Assembly (NCBI GenBank): GCA_023091735.1
Contig: JALKBU010000213.1
Span: 1-60,252, forward strand
Length of the DNA stretch: 60,252 bases
DNA from: Trichomonas tenax
Taxonomy: Eukaryota; Parabasalia; Trichomonadida; Trichomonadidae
Direction of reading: 5' to 3'
Part shown: positions 11,143 to 21,936 of the stretch, piece by piece
How the letters are laid out: each line of letters starts with the position of its first letter
Numbering within the stretch: position 1 is the first letter of the stretch
Position numbers and translations under genes: made by a program
The notes under the pieces: generated by a model
Told to the model about the DNA's origin: nothing
Database searches by the model: none
The model's input: the letters and a program-made list of their open reading frames with translations, nothing else

Positions 11143-11793
11143 TATTTGCAGAACCCCTTTGGAAATCGCCATATCTCATAAAGCCCATTCTATCAACAAA
11201 AAACGACCAAATTCTAGACCTTCTCGTCAGAATAGGTGCCGCCACCAATATGAACTTGCAATTATTATTTATATAAACCGTAAATTGACTTATAATTAAT
11301 GTGAAATCAAGTTACATCAAAAATGATTTCAATGAGCTGCAAATTAGAATCGCATTCAGTGAAATATCAATGTTTATTAGACAAGAGCAAATAACAGAGT
11401 ATATATGCAGTATATTACTTTTTGATCCTTCAATATAGATACAGCATATTGTCCGAAATCATCAGCGACCACACAGATCATTTCGTATTGAATGATCAAA
11501 AATACTAGATAAAAAAGCATTATGCAAAACTTCTAAAAATAGCATTAAAAACTAAATTGAATGCGTTAGTTTTGGATGTTTATGATATCAAAATAGTTGG
11601 GGAAAGAAAATATTATTATCCGATTAAATATTATCAAAATATACGACTCAGAGCTTAAATATAAGCAATCCAAGTATAGTCAATTATGTATAGTGAAAGA
11701 AAAGTATGTATTATCGTATATTGAATTTGAATCGAAATTAAATGAAGATCAAAAACAGTCTATTTTGAAGCCATATTTTTATTTCACGAAATA
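11143..11793 (+). pseudogene. Decayed gene: ankyrin-like piece followed by unidentified coding remnants
   Basis: Around 11143-11270 the plus strand encodes RTPLEIAISHKAHSINKK, then after one frame step ILDLLVRIGAAT, an ankyrin-repeat signature. Coding-like stretches continue to 11793 in shifting frames: NDFNELQIRIAFSEIS, then SILSEIISDHTDHFVLNDQ, then KKHYAKLLKIALKTKLNAL, then LSYIEFESKLNEDQKQ, separated by stops or frame steps. The low-stop, protein-like character of each stretch on one strand argues for a single decaying gene. I do not recognise the part after the ankyrin repeat. Confidence 0.5.
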
Positions 11794-12055
11794 AAAAGAT
11801 TCGAAATCGAGAACGATCATTTTCCAAAAATATTCAAAGACTAAGGCCACCAAAAGAGCTCAAATTCCAATAATAGACATTGTATAGACCTCAAATGCGC
11901 AATAAAAATGTAAGCGCTACCGTTAAATTATTTTGTCAATTTTAGTCCCAAAATGAGCACACAACAATGCGATGGTTGTTTGAAACTCTTGAAACTGTAA
12001 TTGTCTGCAAAGGCAAAAGAGTTGCTTAATTAATATAAAAAATACAAACAATAAT

Positions 12056-12394
12056 TTATTCCAAATAAGCAACAGTCGTTAATATGGAAAGCAGCGATAT
12101 CCTCTGTATAAGGATATATTTCTCTATATCAAAATCGAAGTCCCCGAATTTAATTTCTTTCGGAAATGGAAAAACGTTACATAAGCTGAATATTACGAAA
12201 AGCATTACGCCGTAGAAGAAGATCTTCCTTTGCTTTGGTGGCTTCGATGGGATCTTTGTAGATGGCAATATTAATGAATCTTGACAACACTTCTTGAATG
12301 TTTCAACGCTTAAGTCCTTCTTAAAGACATCGCTCACATCGTCGTCAACAACTTGGATGTCCTTCGAAATGGACACGCGAAGAGTTTTCATCAT
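12056..12394 (-). CDS. Possible small membrane protein, 112 aa
   Basis: Intact ATG-initiated frame with two adjacent in-frame ATGs. The N-terminal half is charged (VVDDDVSDVFKKDLSVETFKK) and uses gene-like codons (aag, gac, gtc). A basic PPKQRK precedes a hydrophobic stretch of about 18 residues (roughly 61-78) that could span the membrane, and a second weakly hydrophobic stretch lies near the C-terminus. No family recognised. It stands alone in a long spacer. It could be a real short gene or the end of a decayed larger one; codon character is the main argument for it. Confidence 0.45.
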   Translation of the reverse strand: MMKTLRVSISKDIQVVDDDVSDVFKKDLSVETFKKCCQDSLILPSTKIPSKPPKQRKIFFYGVMLFVIFSLCNVFPFPKEIKFGDFDFDIEKYILIQRISLLSILTTVAYLE

Positions 12395-13640
12395 TTATGG
12401 ATTATGCAAAATCGCGTTATTTCAACTCAAAAATCAGAAAAGTGTCATTCTTCGTAAAATATGTCAATTTTCTTTCGTATATAGACTCTTCATCATATAA
12501 AACATCTAATAAAATAATATTCTTAAAAAATAACGGATCTGATCCAAAATCAATAAAAGTGTCATCAAAATTCTAAATATAGCATTCCCGTATAATCTGT
12601 ATTATATATTTTATGATTTGTCAAAATGTGACATGAATGACCTAAATCACTCTGAATTTTTTCTGTTGATTAGTTTTTTGCTATCTATATGTTGTGGAAT
12701 AAAATGATCATAAAAATGTAAAAACAAATTTTTTGAATTTTTGAATACTATAATCGGTATGACAAACGAAGAATAAAATTACGAAAATTCGTAAATGCGA
12801 AGTTTTGAGAAGTGATCGGAGTGGTAAAATTTACCCTTTTATGTGAAATTTTGCGCCTTTTTTGCTGTTTTATCCCCCGTTATTTTTATGATATTTGCTT
12901 TTTCTGTGTTTTCTCAATGTATTATCCTCATTTTATTTTCGATTTATGATTACATTCTGTATTTGTACCTTGGCCTTTGATATCTTAAAGAAATCTCTTG
13001 TTTTTGAAATTAATTTTTTTCAAATTCATTTTATTGCAGATTTGATCTCAATGTATTATAAAATAACTGTTGACAAGGATAAAATGTCATGAGAAGATTA
13101 CTATTAAATAATTTTTATCGTTAGTTTTGAAATAACTATAAAATTGGTGTTTGATAACAATTTCTAATCTAAATTTCATCTAAAATTGAAGACTTAATAT
13201 CAACAACTCGAAAATTGGTAATTATTATATAGATAGCACTCCCTATAGTACTCGATGCTATTTTCATCGAAATTTTTGAAAAATTCGATGAATTTGGGAG
13301 TTCATTCCGGAATGAAACGTTGTAGTGACCAACAATCTAGGTATAGCCTCTGCATCATGATTCATAACTAATTTTTCAATAACGAAGCTCAAATATCATT
13401 GTCATTCGGTAAATTGGGAACATTGATCGGCATTTACAACCTCATTCGAAAAATCATATGCAACTGAGCCAACATTGAATAAAACTTTAATCCCAAAGTT
13501 CTAAATATGATTCAACATCGCAGAGGACTCCACCTTTCAAGAAAAACTGACATCTGTAAAGTGTCAGATTGGCCACACTTAATATAGTAAACGAACAGCT
13601 TTTAAAAACCAGGAGAGATCAAGCATTAATAAATCAATGA
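12395..13640. other. AT-rich spacer with a hairpin at 13238-13301
   Basis: No gene is recognised. ACTCCC at 13238 and GGGAGT at 13296 flank nested complementary segments (TTCATCG... and ...CGATGAA), giving an imperfect stem-loop of about 64 bp. The 12-bp palindrome CATTCCGGAATG follows immediately. Function unknown. Confidence 0.4.
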
Positions 13641-13690
13641 CCTCTCCAATCAACAGATAATATAGCCACTCAATCAATTACTTCCATTCT

Positions 13691-13772
13691 CAGCAAAGAA
13701 TCTTCAGCAATGAATCTACTGCCTCAATTCACAGCAGAGATCTTCAGCAATGGATCACTAGCTTTCAAATTG
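13691..13772. repeat. Two diverged 41-bp tandem units
   Basis: Two copies share CAGCA(A/G)AGA(A/-)TCTTCAGCAATG with a period of about 41 bases. They lie inside a frame that is open without an ATG up to the small gene downstream. Confidence 0.5.
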
Positions 13773-13813
13773 AACAAAAGTTAAGATCATCAGCCTATAT
13801 TCCTAGTTCAATT

Positions 13814-13999
13814 ATGCCAGGATTAGAAAAACTAAAAGAAACTATTAACATCGCTTATAAAATAAACGATGTTATGATGAAGACTATTATCGATCTTCAT
13901 TTACCAACGGATGTTGAGATACAAATCATGAAAGAAATTACAGAATTTATTTCCACACATGCTCCAGATGACGTAGTAGAAATGTGGAAGGAAAAATGA
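13814..13999 (+). CDS. Possible small protein, 61 aa, or 3' end of a decayed gene
   Basis: ATG-initiated frame encoding a mostly helical peptide (MPGLEKLKETINIAYK start, then a DLHLPTDVEIQIMKEIT segment). The same frame is open upstream to about 13660 without an ATG, so it could be the tail of a longer lost gene. No domain, signal or membrane segment is recognised. Its non-AT-rich codons make it better than the chance frames around it, but support is thin. Confidence 0.35.
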   Translation: MPGLEKLKETINIAYKINDVMMKTIIDLHLPTDVEIQIMKEITEFISTHAPDDVVEMWKEK

Positions 14000-14509
14000 A
14001 GTAAATTAAACTTACTTATAAATTGGAATAAATAAATTTACTTGTCAAATTTTATTGTTTACATGGCATTTTTGACATGTAAACATGTCGCTTTTTCTAG
14101 AAAGGTAGATGACTCCAACATCTCAGAATATTTTTAATTTTTTCGTGAAAGATTCTTGGAGAAATGCTGAACCTCTCATAAGCGCAAACATCATCACATT
14201 GATGTCTATTAGGTACAATATGTTCTAGTCTCAAAAATCGATTATCAATGAACTTCAATCTAGTTATCATTAAGCAAGAACCAAAATGATGCACAATATC
14301 TCAGCAATGATTCATCATGATTGGAGTATTGAATACAACAAAAAAAATCAAAAACTAATTCATCAATTATCATTTTGCAATAAATAAAAAGAATTCGTTA
14401 GAGATCACTGAAAAATAATCAAATATCATTCATAGACTCATCAGTTAGAATTAGATTTCGATATCAGAAAGAAAATAACATTATATGACAACACATAAAT
14501 ACAAACAAT
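14000..14509. other. Spacer with TTTGTCA/TTTACATG/TTGACATG cluster
   Basis: Positions 14045-14090 contain TTGTCAAAT, TTTACATGGCA and TTGACATGTAAACATG in succession, one of the densest occurrences of the recurring spacer motif. No gene is supported in the rest. Confidence 0.45.
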
Positions 14510-15112
14510 TTATAATATAATGTTGAGACTGTCCAATAATCCTGAAAACACTTCTGGATCAATGATAGTTGATAAAGCAAATACCGCATCACGAAGGAAC
14601 ACGACTTTTATAGTCTCTTCGAAAGTTGTGAATCTATCATTAGGGACGTTATCAGTGTTGTGAATCGTCTCAAGAAACTTCTGTGTTTCTTCTTTTGGAT
14701 GGAAGAAATACGAATACTGCGAAACAATGAGTAAACAGGATAAGTACATCTGCTCTTCGTTCTTGAAAAGAACTCCTGATCTCCTCTTTATAATCTGTCT
14801 GAATGTCTTCGGGATAGTATTCTGTTCGGAAACCATAAGGGAAGGAAGAAGAGAAATGATTGTGTTAACAATCTTCTTCCATCTCTAAAAGTCATATTCA
14901 ACCTTCCTTAGTTTAATATTCTTGAAGTTTTCCAAGAGATTATCTGTCTCTGTGTATATTTCGTCAGACTCTTCGATGAAATACTTATATGGGATTTGTT
15001 TGATTTCGAATCTCTCATTCATCAATTTGTGATACAAAAGCAGTGTGAAAAGTATCGAAAACGATAAATCAGAATTCGAATATATTGACGTCATTTTTGT
15101 GTGTGTCACCAT
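14510..15112 (-). pseudogene. Unidentified gene interrupted by one in-frame TAG
   Basis: The minus strand has a 200-codon frame from ATG 15112 (or, more likely, ATG 15094 at MTSIYSNSDLSF) to TAA 14510, broken only by TAG at 14885-14887. Codons on both sides are gene-like and in the same frame: ...KLRKVEYDF, stop, RWKKIVNTIISLLPSL.... The helical, hydrophobic-plus-charged composition suggests a folded cytoplasmic domain. I do not recognise the family. Possibilities: a young nonsense pseudogene, a base error, or stop readthrough. Nothing else in this genome segment suggests stop reassignment, because TAG, TAA and TGA all act as terminators elsewhere. Confidence 0.55.
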
Positions 15113-15643
15113 ACAAAAAAATTCAGTGAGTTTTAAAATTGAACATGCATTATGGATTATTGATAGGAAAGTAATATATTTTATGACTAATTCTATGACA
15201 AGAGCTATTATGAAGTATATTTACCGTTTAATGAAACTTCTATTTTATCTTTATCTGCCTATAATAAAAAATTATTTTTATTTTACAAATTGCAAGTGCG
15301 TAACGGTTTTCGCGTATGTCCAAAAAAATTGCGGATCGGAAATTGTCCGACCAGATTGTTCAGCGATTTTATTTTCTCTCCATTGAGTGCCCGACAATGA
15401 TGTTTTGAACATTATTTATGTCATTTTTGTGTCTTTTTTGATCTTTCAATAGAAAAATCTTGAAAATTTTGAAAAATAAATAATGCAAATTGATTTATTT
15501 TAGGTTTACAATGTGATGCTCCATAAATTTCAAAATCTCAAATTTTTCAATACATTGTTGGGTTATTCACCCAAAGTATTAAAGGGGCTGTCTAAACTAT
15601 GTCACTTTTAATGGGCAATAATCATTTTTGTACAATCTGACGG
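15113..15643. other. AT-rich spacer, nothing recognised
   Basis: Only short chance frames are present. A GTCACTTTT word, common in this window's spacers, occurs near 15600. Confidence 0.4.
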
Positions 15644-16225
15644 ACAATAATCGTAAATAATCGTTCTCTTCCTCTCAATTCCATTTCGGAAAGTGACAAC
15701 TTGAGCAACAAAAGTGACATTCCAAGCAACACTAGTTTCATTGCACTCAGAGAAAATATCAAATTTGGCGAGTTCATTGGACTAAATGCATCCAGGCACA
15801 GCAAGTGCTGCTAAATGCTATCTATTCATCTGAAAACATCCGCAAACTTACTCCCATATCATATAATTGTTAAATTACAGAGTTGTGAAGCAAGAAAAAC
15901 ATCATCATTACTCAAATGATCCATAATGTATTTATCAAACAGTTCCATTTTTGCAGTCCAAATTTTTTGAATTTCAATATTACGCTTTTATGCATCATTA
16001 TTCACTCTGCAATACACAGAGCAAGAAATCAATCACTTCTACGCCATGCTTTTGCAAAAAATTCAACATCCATTTATGACATCAGAATGCATTCGAATGA
16101 CAAGCTATTTTCAGTTTGCCCATACATTGCTCATCGAAAATGATATACAAACTACGCAACGAATGACTTACTCATTTAATATTTCTCGAAAAATTCGAAT
16201 TCATTTTACCACAACGTCCTCATAG
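15644..16225 (+). pseudogene. Probable decayed protein-coding gene, family unknown
   Basis: The plus strand carries protein-like segments in changing frames: SISESDNLSNKSDIPSNTSF followed by ALRENIKFGEFIGLNASR up to a TAA at 15812, then after further breaks LLQKIQHPFMTSECIRMTSY and AHTLLIENDIQTTQRMTY to a TAG at 16223. Composition and codon use differ from the surrounding AT-rich DNA. No domain recognised. Support is moderate to low because no single frame is long. Confidence 0.35.
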
Positions 16226-16498
16226 AATCGATGATTGAACAAAGTTAATGAGGATGCATTCAGTTGTAACAAAATCATAATATGTAACGTTTACTCTGTC
16301 ACAACTTCGCTCAATGACGCTGAAGTTATCTTTTAACTATAGTCCTTTAAAGTTTTCGGAATAATTCCGATTTGATTTTTATGTTTGAAATAAAACAAAG
16401 TTAGCATGCAGTATATCTAATTTATATTTCTTTTGTTATCTAAATTCTTATTTGTGTTTGCTTTTCAATTATTAATAATGAAAATTTTAATTAAGATC

Positions 16499-16564
16499 GA
16501 GAAAAAGAAGGGAAAAAGAGAATAGAAGGAGGAGAAAGGGAAAAAAGAAGAAAAGGGAGGGGAC
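16499..16564 (+). repeat. Polypurine tract, about 66 bp
   Basis: Almost pure A/G (one T at 16523), ending in GGGAGGGGACAT. The opposite strand is a polypyrimidine tract with triplex potential. A similar pyrimidine tract lies at 45154-45236. Confidence 0.8.
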
Positions 16565-16697
16565 ATATAAGTTATTCTTTGAAATTCATTTGGTGATTTC
16601 GTTGGCCGAGGCCCCGATTTTTTGCATATTTGTATTGCCCGAAGACAAGCAAAAACGTCACTTTTCCAATCCATAAAAAAATACGCCATTGGAAAAT

Positions 16698-16720
16698 GCG
16701 TAAGTGCCGCATACTTACGC
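16698..16720. repeat. Perfect 8-bp hairpin with GC-rich stem
   Basis: GCGTAAGT and ACTTACGC flank the 7-base loop GCCGCAT. A second complementary pair (TTTTCCAAT near 16655, ATTGGAAAA near 16688) lies just upstream. Confidence 0.6.
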
Positions 16721-17787
16721 CAGCGTCACTATCATCGCCGAAGGCCTACGCATGTCGACTTCCATGAAAATTCACGTCTGTAATACACATAGTGTTTGAC
16801 ATCAAAAAAATATTTAGGGGGAATAACCCTGCCCTTAAATAAATAAATTCTATAGCCAAAATGGAACTATATCATCAATATGGTATTCATGTCTACGCCC
16901 CCACCTAAAAACTTCAATGTGTTTAACCGCTTTTTCAACATGCGTACGAAGGCCGGATTTTTTTTGATATTTTGTGTGTCAACGAAACACCCAAAATGTG
17001 TCACTTTTCCAAATTGTACTATAAAAACAATTTTTTATATAACATTTTTTATTATTTTAAAATTATCATATTTGAAATCGACAATTAGATTTGATTACAG
17101 GAATATTTAAGTGTTCAAAAATTAAAGCATAAAATATAGTCATATTAGAAGATATTTCGAATGAAATGACATGTATACTATAAGAACATCGCATACATAT
17201 GTTCTGTAGTAATTTGATAAATATGAGAGATCGTAAATATCAATATTTAGATTTTGTAAAATATATTCATGGACTAAATCAAATGTGTTGATATTGATTT
17301 CTGTAGGAATTAAGTTAGTTGAAATGGTTCTTCATTCTTTTTGCTTCAAATATTTTCTGATATGATACGATTTACGTGTCAAATACATATTTTCTCATCA
17401 TGAAACTTCGAATGTGTTTAGAATCAAAGGAGGAACTAATGGCAAAAAGTGAATATTATATACTATGAATTATGCTGCTACAAAGTTGATAAAGAAATTA
17501 GATATTGCTTTAGAATATTAATAGAATCACAGCCTGACACTTATAATATCCAAAGAATCGATGGAGTATAGGGTAATGGAATAAGATAGAAAACGCATTT
17601 TTTGTTTTTCATAATCTTGAAAATATATCAAAGGAATAAACATATAATATCTTCGCAAAAAGTGAATATAAAACAAAGTCAATATCATGTATAAAGCCAA
17701 AATTTTAAAATAATAATTCCCATTCAACCGCAAAACCGTGTAATGTTCAGAATATTGAAAGAAACGGTTAGGGTCCAAACATAAGTA

Positions 17788-18567
17788 ATGCTTTCGCTCT
17801 TTCTGGGAATCGCCAGGAGCTTTAACAAAACAGATTGCTCTCTTTTCTACAGTGACAGCTGTCAAATATGTGTCTCTCACTTTGCCGATAGACAGTGCGG
17901 CTGGTGTGAGTCATCGAAGAAATGCGTCTACGTAGATGAGTCTTCTTCATGCCCAAAGGACTCCTTCTATTATGGTCCAAAGGCTGCTTGCTCTAAACCA
18001 CCCCCAGAAACACCAACACCAATGCCAACACCAAAACCTGCTCCAACATTACTTCCAGGCACAGAATGCAACCTCTACAAGGACTGCGAAACATGCACAA
18101 GCCACTTTGCTGACAGAAACTGCGGCTGGTGCGCTGCTAGCAACACATCTGGAACATGCTACGAAGCTTCTCAGACTAAATGCGACAAAGACAAATTCTA
18201 CTACGATGGTGCTGTCTGCGGCGCAAAGGTTCCAACACCAGTTCCAACACCATGGCCACGTTATGAGGCCGACACACAATTCTGCAGAAAGCTTTCCGGA
18301 ACATGGTGCGACAAGTGCGTCTCAACACAGCCAAATATGAGCTGCGTCTGGTGCCATGAAACAAAGGAGTGCGCTATGGGTGACAAGGATGGCTTCTTCT
18401 TCGGAACATGCAAGACTTACTCGCACACAGCCGATGATGTCTGCTTGGGCAAGGCTTCACACAGCACAATTGTTACTATCCGTGTTGTTGTCTCAATCCT
18501 TATTGTTGCATTTACTGCTATTGGTATTTGGATTTGCTACTCGCAAATCAAGAAGCCAGCTGCTTAA
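17788..18567 (+). CDS. Type I membrane surface protein with three PSI-like cysteine repeats
   Basis: 259-residue protein predicted at the cell surface. Residues 1-11 form a short hydrophobic signal-like start. Three PSI/plexin-type cysteine-rich repeats follow at about 17-68, 94-144 and 166-219, each with a CGWC or CVWC core and neighbouring cysteines. The first two repeats share a SHFADR(Q/N)CGWC block, indicating internal duplication. Pro/Thr linkers lie at about 71-91 and 148-158. One membrane span (about 228-250) is followed by a very short cytoplasmic tail, SQIKKPAA. An in-frame TAA sits two codons before the ATG, fixing this start. Codons are strongly biased (aca, cca, gct, aag), suggesting high expression. 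TAAA overlaps the stop, like a trichomonad poly(A) signal. Ligand unknown; the short signal peptide is the weakest point. Confidence 0.85.
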   Translation: MLSLFLGIARSFNKTDCSLFYSDSCQICVSHFADRQCGWCESSKKCVYVDESSSCPKDSFYYGPKAACSKPPPETPTPMPTPKPAPTLLPGTECNLYKDCETCTSHFADRNCGWCAASNTSGTCYEASQTKCDKDKFYYDGAVCGAKVPTPVPTPWPRYEADTQFCRKLSGTWCDKCVSTQPNMSCVWCHETKECAMGDKDGFFFGTCKTYSHTADDVCLGKASHSTIVTIRVVVSILIVAFTAIGIWICYSQIKKPAA

Positions 18568-21490
18568 ACTAATTTAGTTATAGCAAATAGATCAATTAGC
18601 AAATATCGCAATTTATTAAACTAAGTTCTTCCATACTTTTCTTATCTTTTTCTATCAATCCTTCTCATCATTCCATCAACCAAAATAACTTTTCTCCATA
18701 TAATATTATTGGCAATAAATTATATCAAAAAAAATTTGATAACACAATATTCTCTACTAATTATAACTCCTCCAATATCTTTCATCTATCTAGCAATATT
18801 GGTGAATGAAAGATATATTTAAAAGGTACTGCAAATAAAAAAATTGCGGAATTTTTTCAATGATATTCATACCATAAGCTCATGGGCCCATACAGCATCT
18901 ACTGACTTGAAGAGGCAGAATTCTATCAGAGGGATTTTGAGTTGATGTTTCAGCCATTTTTATTCATACTTTATTTGCTTTTTTACCCTATTTTACATCA
19001 GGATCGCCATTCACCCTGCCTTAGAGCATATTTACATGTCATATTGTCAGATTTATTTTTTAATGGATGGCTATACCGAGTTCACCCAAAAATCATATGG
19101 AAATTTCTAGCCAAGCATTTGCAAGATGATTTATTTGGTATACTACTATACATCTATACCATTAGTTATCCAAGAAATGGATCTTCAATAATGCGATTTT
19201 CGTTTTTCCAAAAAAATCATACGCCAATCACTAACTTTACCTCTCGATTGCTCAAATATTTCGTACATGTCGACTATTACAGAAATAAAAAAGATATCAT
19301 GCCGTTAATAATTTCTGATCCTTAAAAACAATATTTGATTAAAATCTAACGATGAATCGTAATATATGGGCGATTTATCGCATACCTGCGCATTTATTAT
19401 TAACCAATTCTTACAAAACATCGAAATTCTGCTGACGATTTTCTCAAAAACATGAAAAATATACTTATTCGTATGCAAATAATATTACCGTTGTTAGTAG
19501 TATCATACAGAGAGTCTATTCATTGATTATTACAACTTAGATACCAAAAACCAAATGTTTCTCATAATATTTTCGGAAAAAGGCTTTTATATTTTAAAAA
19601 TAACTATTGAGAATAGATATATTTATAAAATATATCATATCAACATAATATAAAGTCTTGAATCACAGTTTTTTGAATTTTCATTAAAAATTTGATTATT
19701 TCAATTTCACCACTTTTCTCCGATGTTTCGCATTCATTAAGAATTATTGTAATCATTTTATGATTTGAATTTTTAAAATATCTGTTGTATTGTAACAAAT
19801 GAACAATTATTTATGTTTCGAATAAAAAATTTCAGCATAAATTTTGATTATCATTTATTATATAATATTGATTTTGAACATTTACCATTTTTATTTTTCT
19901 TGATTTATTGAGATAACAAAAAATATTGTGATATTCTTAACATATGATCAAGTGGTATTTATATTTTAATACTTAAGATAGCAGAAAAAATTTGTTTAGA
20001 CTCCATATAGTCGACTGAAAAAGAAAAAATAACTATCTTTACAGATTTGAACCTGATGCATATGTTACCTACATGTATTATACAACAGCTACACTACAAG
20101 AACAGATTCAACCTTTTCTTTCATTTGTGATATTTAAAATATTCAAACATTAAAAGTAACTTAAAAAGATAAAAAAATATGTGCAACGAGATTCGAACAA
20201 CAATCCTTTTTCCATATTTCTTGACACCTCTCATTTAGGCCTGTGACGCTCCTGTTGTGAAATGATTTTTTTTCCCCAATTTTTGTGATTCAAAACCAGC
20301 AAAACTCATTCTAAACACAATCCAAGAATATTATATTAAATGTGAAATGATTTAGACCTGATAAATAGGATTAAAATGCAACAACATAATTAAATTTAAT
20401 ATGTTAATTATTTAACTGCACGACAAGCATCTTGTGCTTACATAGTTAATGTGATTACGAATACAGTAATAAAAAGATTCATTTTTAAATATTGTATTTC
20501 ATATATGAATTTTGGTCTTAAATTTTTGCTTTTCAAGCTAATAACAAGGAATGAGGTGATATCAAATGAATAAGTAAGCATCTTTTTATGGTTTATTCAA
20601 AGAAAACTCTTAAACGTGAGAAATTGAATCTCAGATCTCCGAGATCATCGGAACGATTTTACTACAAAACTAATATGTTATCAATCAAAAGATGGTTGAT
20701 CAGTGCATTGACTTTGAGGCAAAAATTCCGCAAATTTTTTCAGATACAAAATATCGAATTTTTGCTAGGGTTTTTAAGAATCCAATTTCTTTGTATTGAT
20801 ATCTGAGGAGTGGGTTTAAGCTCTGGCTATGATCTGATGATATTAAGAATATTTCAATATATTATTTACAAATTTCGAAGGAACTTGGGGTGAAACATTG
20901 TCCATTGCATTGTAATTTGACATTTATATCTATCCAAAGCAAAATCTTTCGAGTTTAACTGCTGCGTTAGCTATGCGAGCAGTGTTTTGTCACTCCGAAA
21001 ATTTTTGCGAAATAACGGAAAAATAGTTGACGAACCTTTAATTTTTATTTGAAGAAGATTCATTTTAAGAAATTAGCGGACAGCATATTTACATGCATAT
21101 ATTCTTATACTTGGCATTCAAAAATATTGTATTGCAATTGCTCAACTATGATTATTTCTCAATAAATATTATGAAATCAATTATAAATTAACGAGTTATA
21201 CAAGCCACAAAGAGAAAATAAATCAACAAAAGACACTAGGTGAATATTATCATATGTGACAATTACAAAGTCCCTCCAAACAAATGAAATGAAGGAAACA
21301 AAAAATAATTCTTTTGACAAGTAATTTTTACATATCAAAAATATAATTTGAGAAAAATTGACATGTAAAAATTTCCGATTATTACATGGCAAAAAATTGT
21401 AATAAACGTTATTGTTATAATTTTCCCAAACATTGAGCACTGCAAATTTATTTTATATCAAATTCCGTTTTTATTCAAATTTTTGAATTT
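18568..21490. other. Long AT-rich spacer
   Basis: No supported gene. A 127-codon frame from 18942 begins with TTG and shows no codon bias. A tRNA-like T-arm near 20185-20205 on the minus strand lacks a matching acceptor stem. Positions 21300-21400 hold another TTGACA / TTTACATG cluster just upstream of the cupin gene. Confidence 0.45.
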
Positions 21491-21496
21491 ATGACT

Positions 21497-21501
21497 TCAT
21501 T
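21497..21501 (+). promoter_or_regulatory. Initiator-like TCATT before the cupin gene
   Basis: Matches the trichomonad initiator consensus TCAYW and lies 20 bases before the ATG, the usual short 5' leader distance. Assignment is by position and consensus only. Confidence 0.4.
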
Positions 21502-21516
21502 TTTATTATTTCTCTC

Positions 21517-21936
21517 ATGGAGACTGTTGCTAAGACAGAGAAGTACACATTCGTCGATGTTGGAGCCTTCGCAGAACTCGACAAATATGATTACAAGAAG
21601 GCTTTCCTTCAAGACGCAATTGGATCAACATCAATGCAGATTTCTATCACAAAATTCAACCCAGGTGACATGTCTCCATTCTTCCATGATCATAAGAACC
21701 ACGAGGAAGTTTACATCATCACAAAGGGAACCGGTGAATTCCAGCTTGATGACAAAATCTTTCCAATCAAGGAAGGAAGTGTCATCCGCTGTGCTCCAGG
21801 CGTTTCCCGCAGCCTCAAGAACATTGGTGAAGAAGATATGTACTTCATCTGCGCACAGGCTGATAACGGCTCTATGACACATCCATGCTCTGGCGATGGC
21901 ATCATCACACAAACAGAACCAAAATTCACTAAGTAA
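21517..21936 (+). CDS. Small single-domain cupin, bacterial type
   Basis: 139-residue cupin barrel. Motif 1 is clear: G50 followed by H57-x-H59 and E64, then G71 (FHDHKNHEEVYIITKG). Motif 2 is present (G87...P94-G95...N102), but the usual histidine position carries Arg98, so the fourth metal ligand is missing or replaced, as in a subset of small bacterial cupins. This suggests two His plus one Glu as ligands, or no redox metal. Substrate unknown. No signal peptide; cytosolic. The ATG follows the TCATT initiator-like motif, and a TAAA overlaps the stop. Codon bias is strong, pointing to high expression. Resemblance to prokaryotic small cupins suggests acquisition by lateral transfer, which a phylogeny could test. 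Confidence 0.88.
   Translation: METVAKTEKYTFVDVGAFAELDKYDYKKAFLQDAIGSTSMQISITKFNPGDMSPFFHDHKNHEEVYIITKGTGEFQLDDKIFPIKEGSVIRCAPGVSRSLKNIGEEDMYFICAQADNGSMTHPCSGDGIITQTEPKFTK

Larger units (their letters stand above)
16226..17787. other. Spacer with purine tract, hairpins and diverged duplicate segments
   Basis: Besides the purine tract and hairpin listed separately, segments near 16590-16680 and 16940-17030 resemble each other (CGA(G/A)GGCC..GATTTTTT..., both ending GTCACTTTTCCAA) and may be old copies of one repeat. The rest, 17030-17787, is AT-rich without a supported gene. Confidence 0.4.

Noticed and set aside
17527..17880. Minus-strand frame overlapping the PSI gene start
   Set aside because: Its upstream third is the antisense of a well-supported gene and the rest is AT-rich without features.
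18942..19325. 127-codon open frame
   Set aside because: Starts with TTG, has no codon bias and no domain; AT-rich DNA produces such frames by chance.
20181..20260. tRNA-like T-arm on the minus strand (GTTCGAATC with GTTGCAC end)
   Set aside because: No complementary 5' acceptor strand and no standard D-arm or anticodon stem at the right distance.
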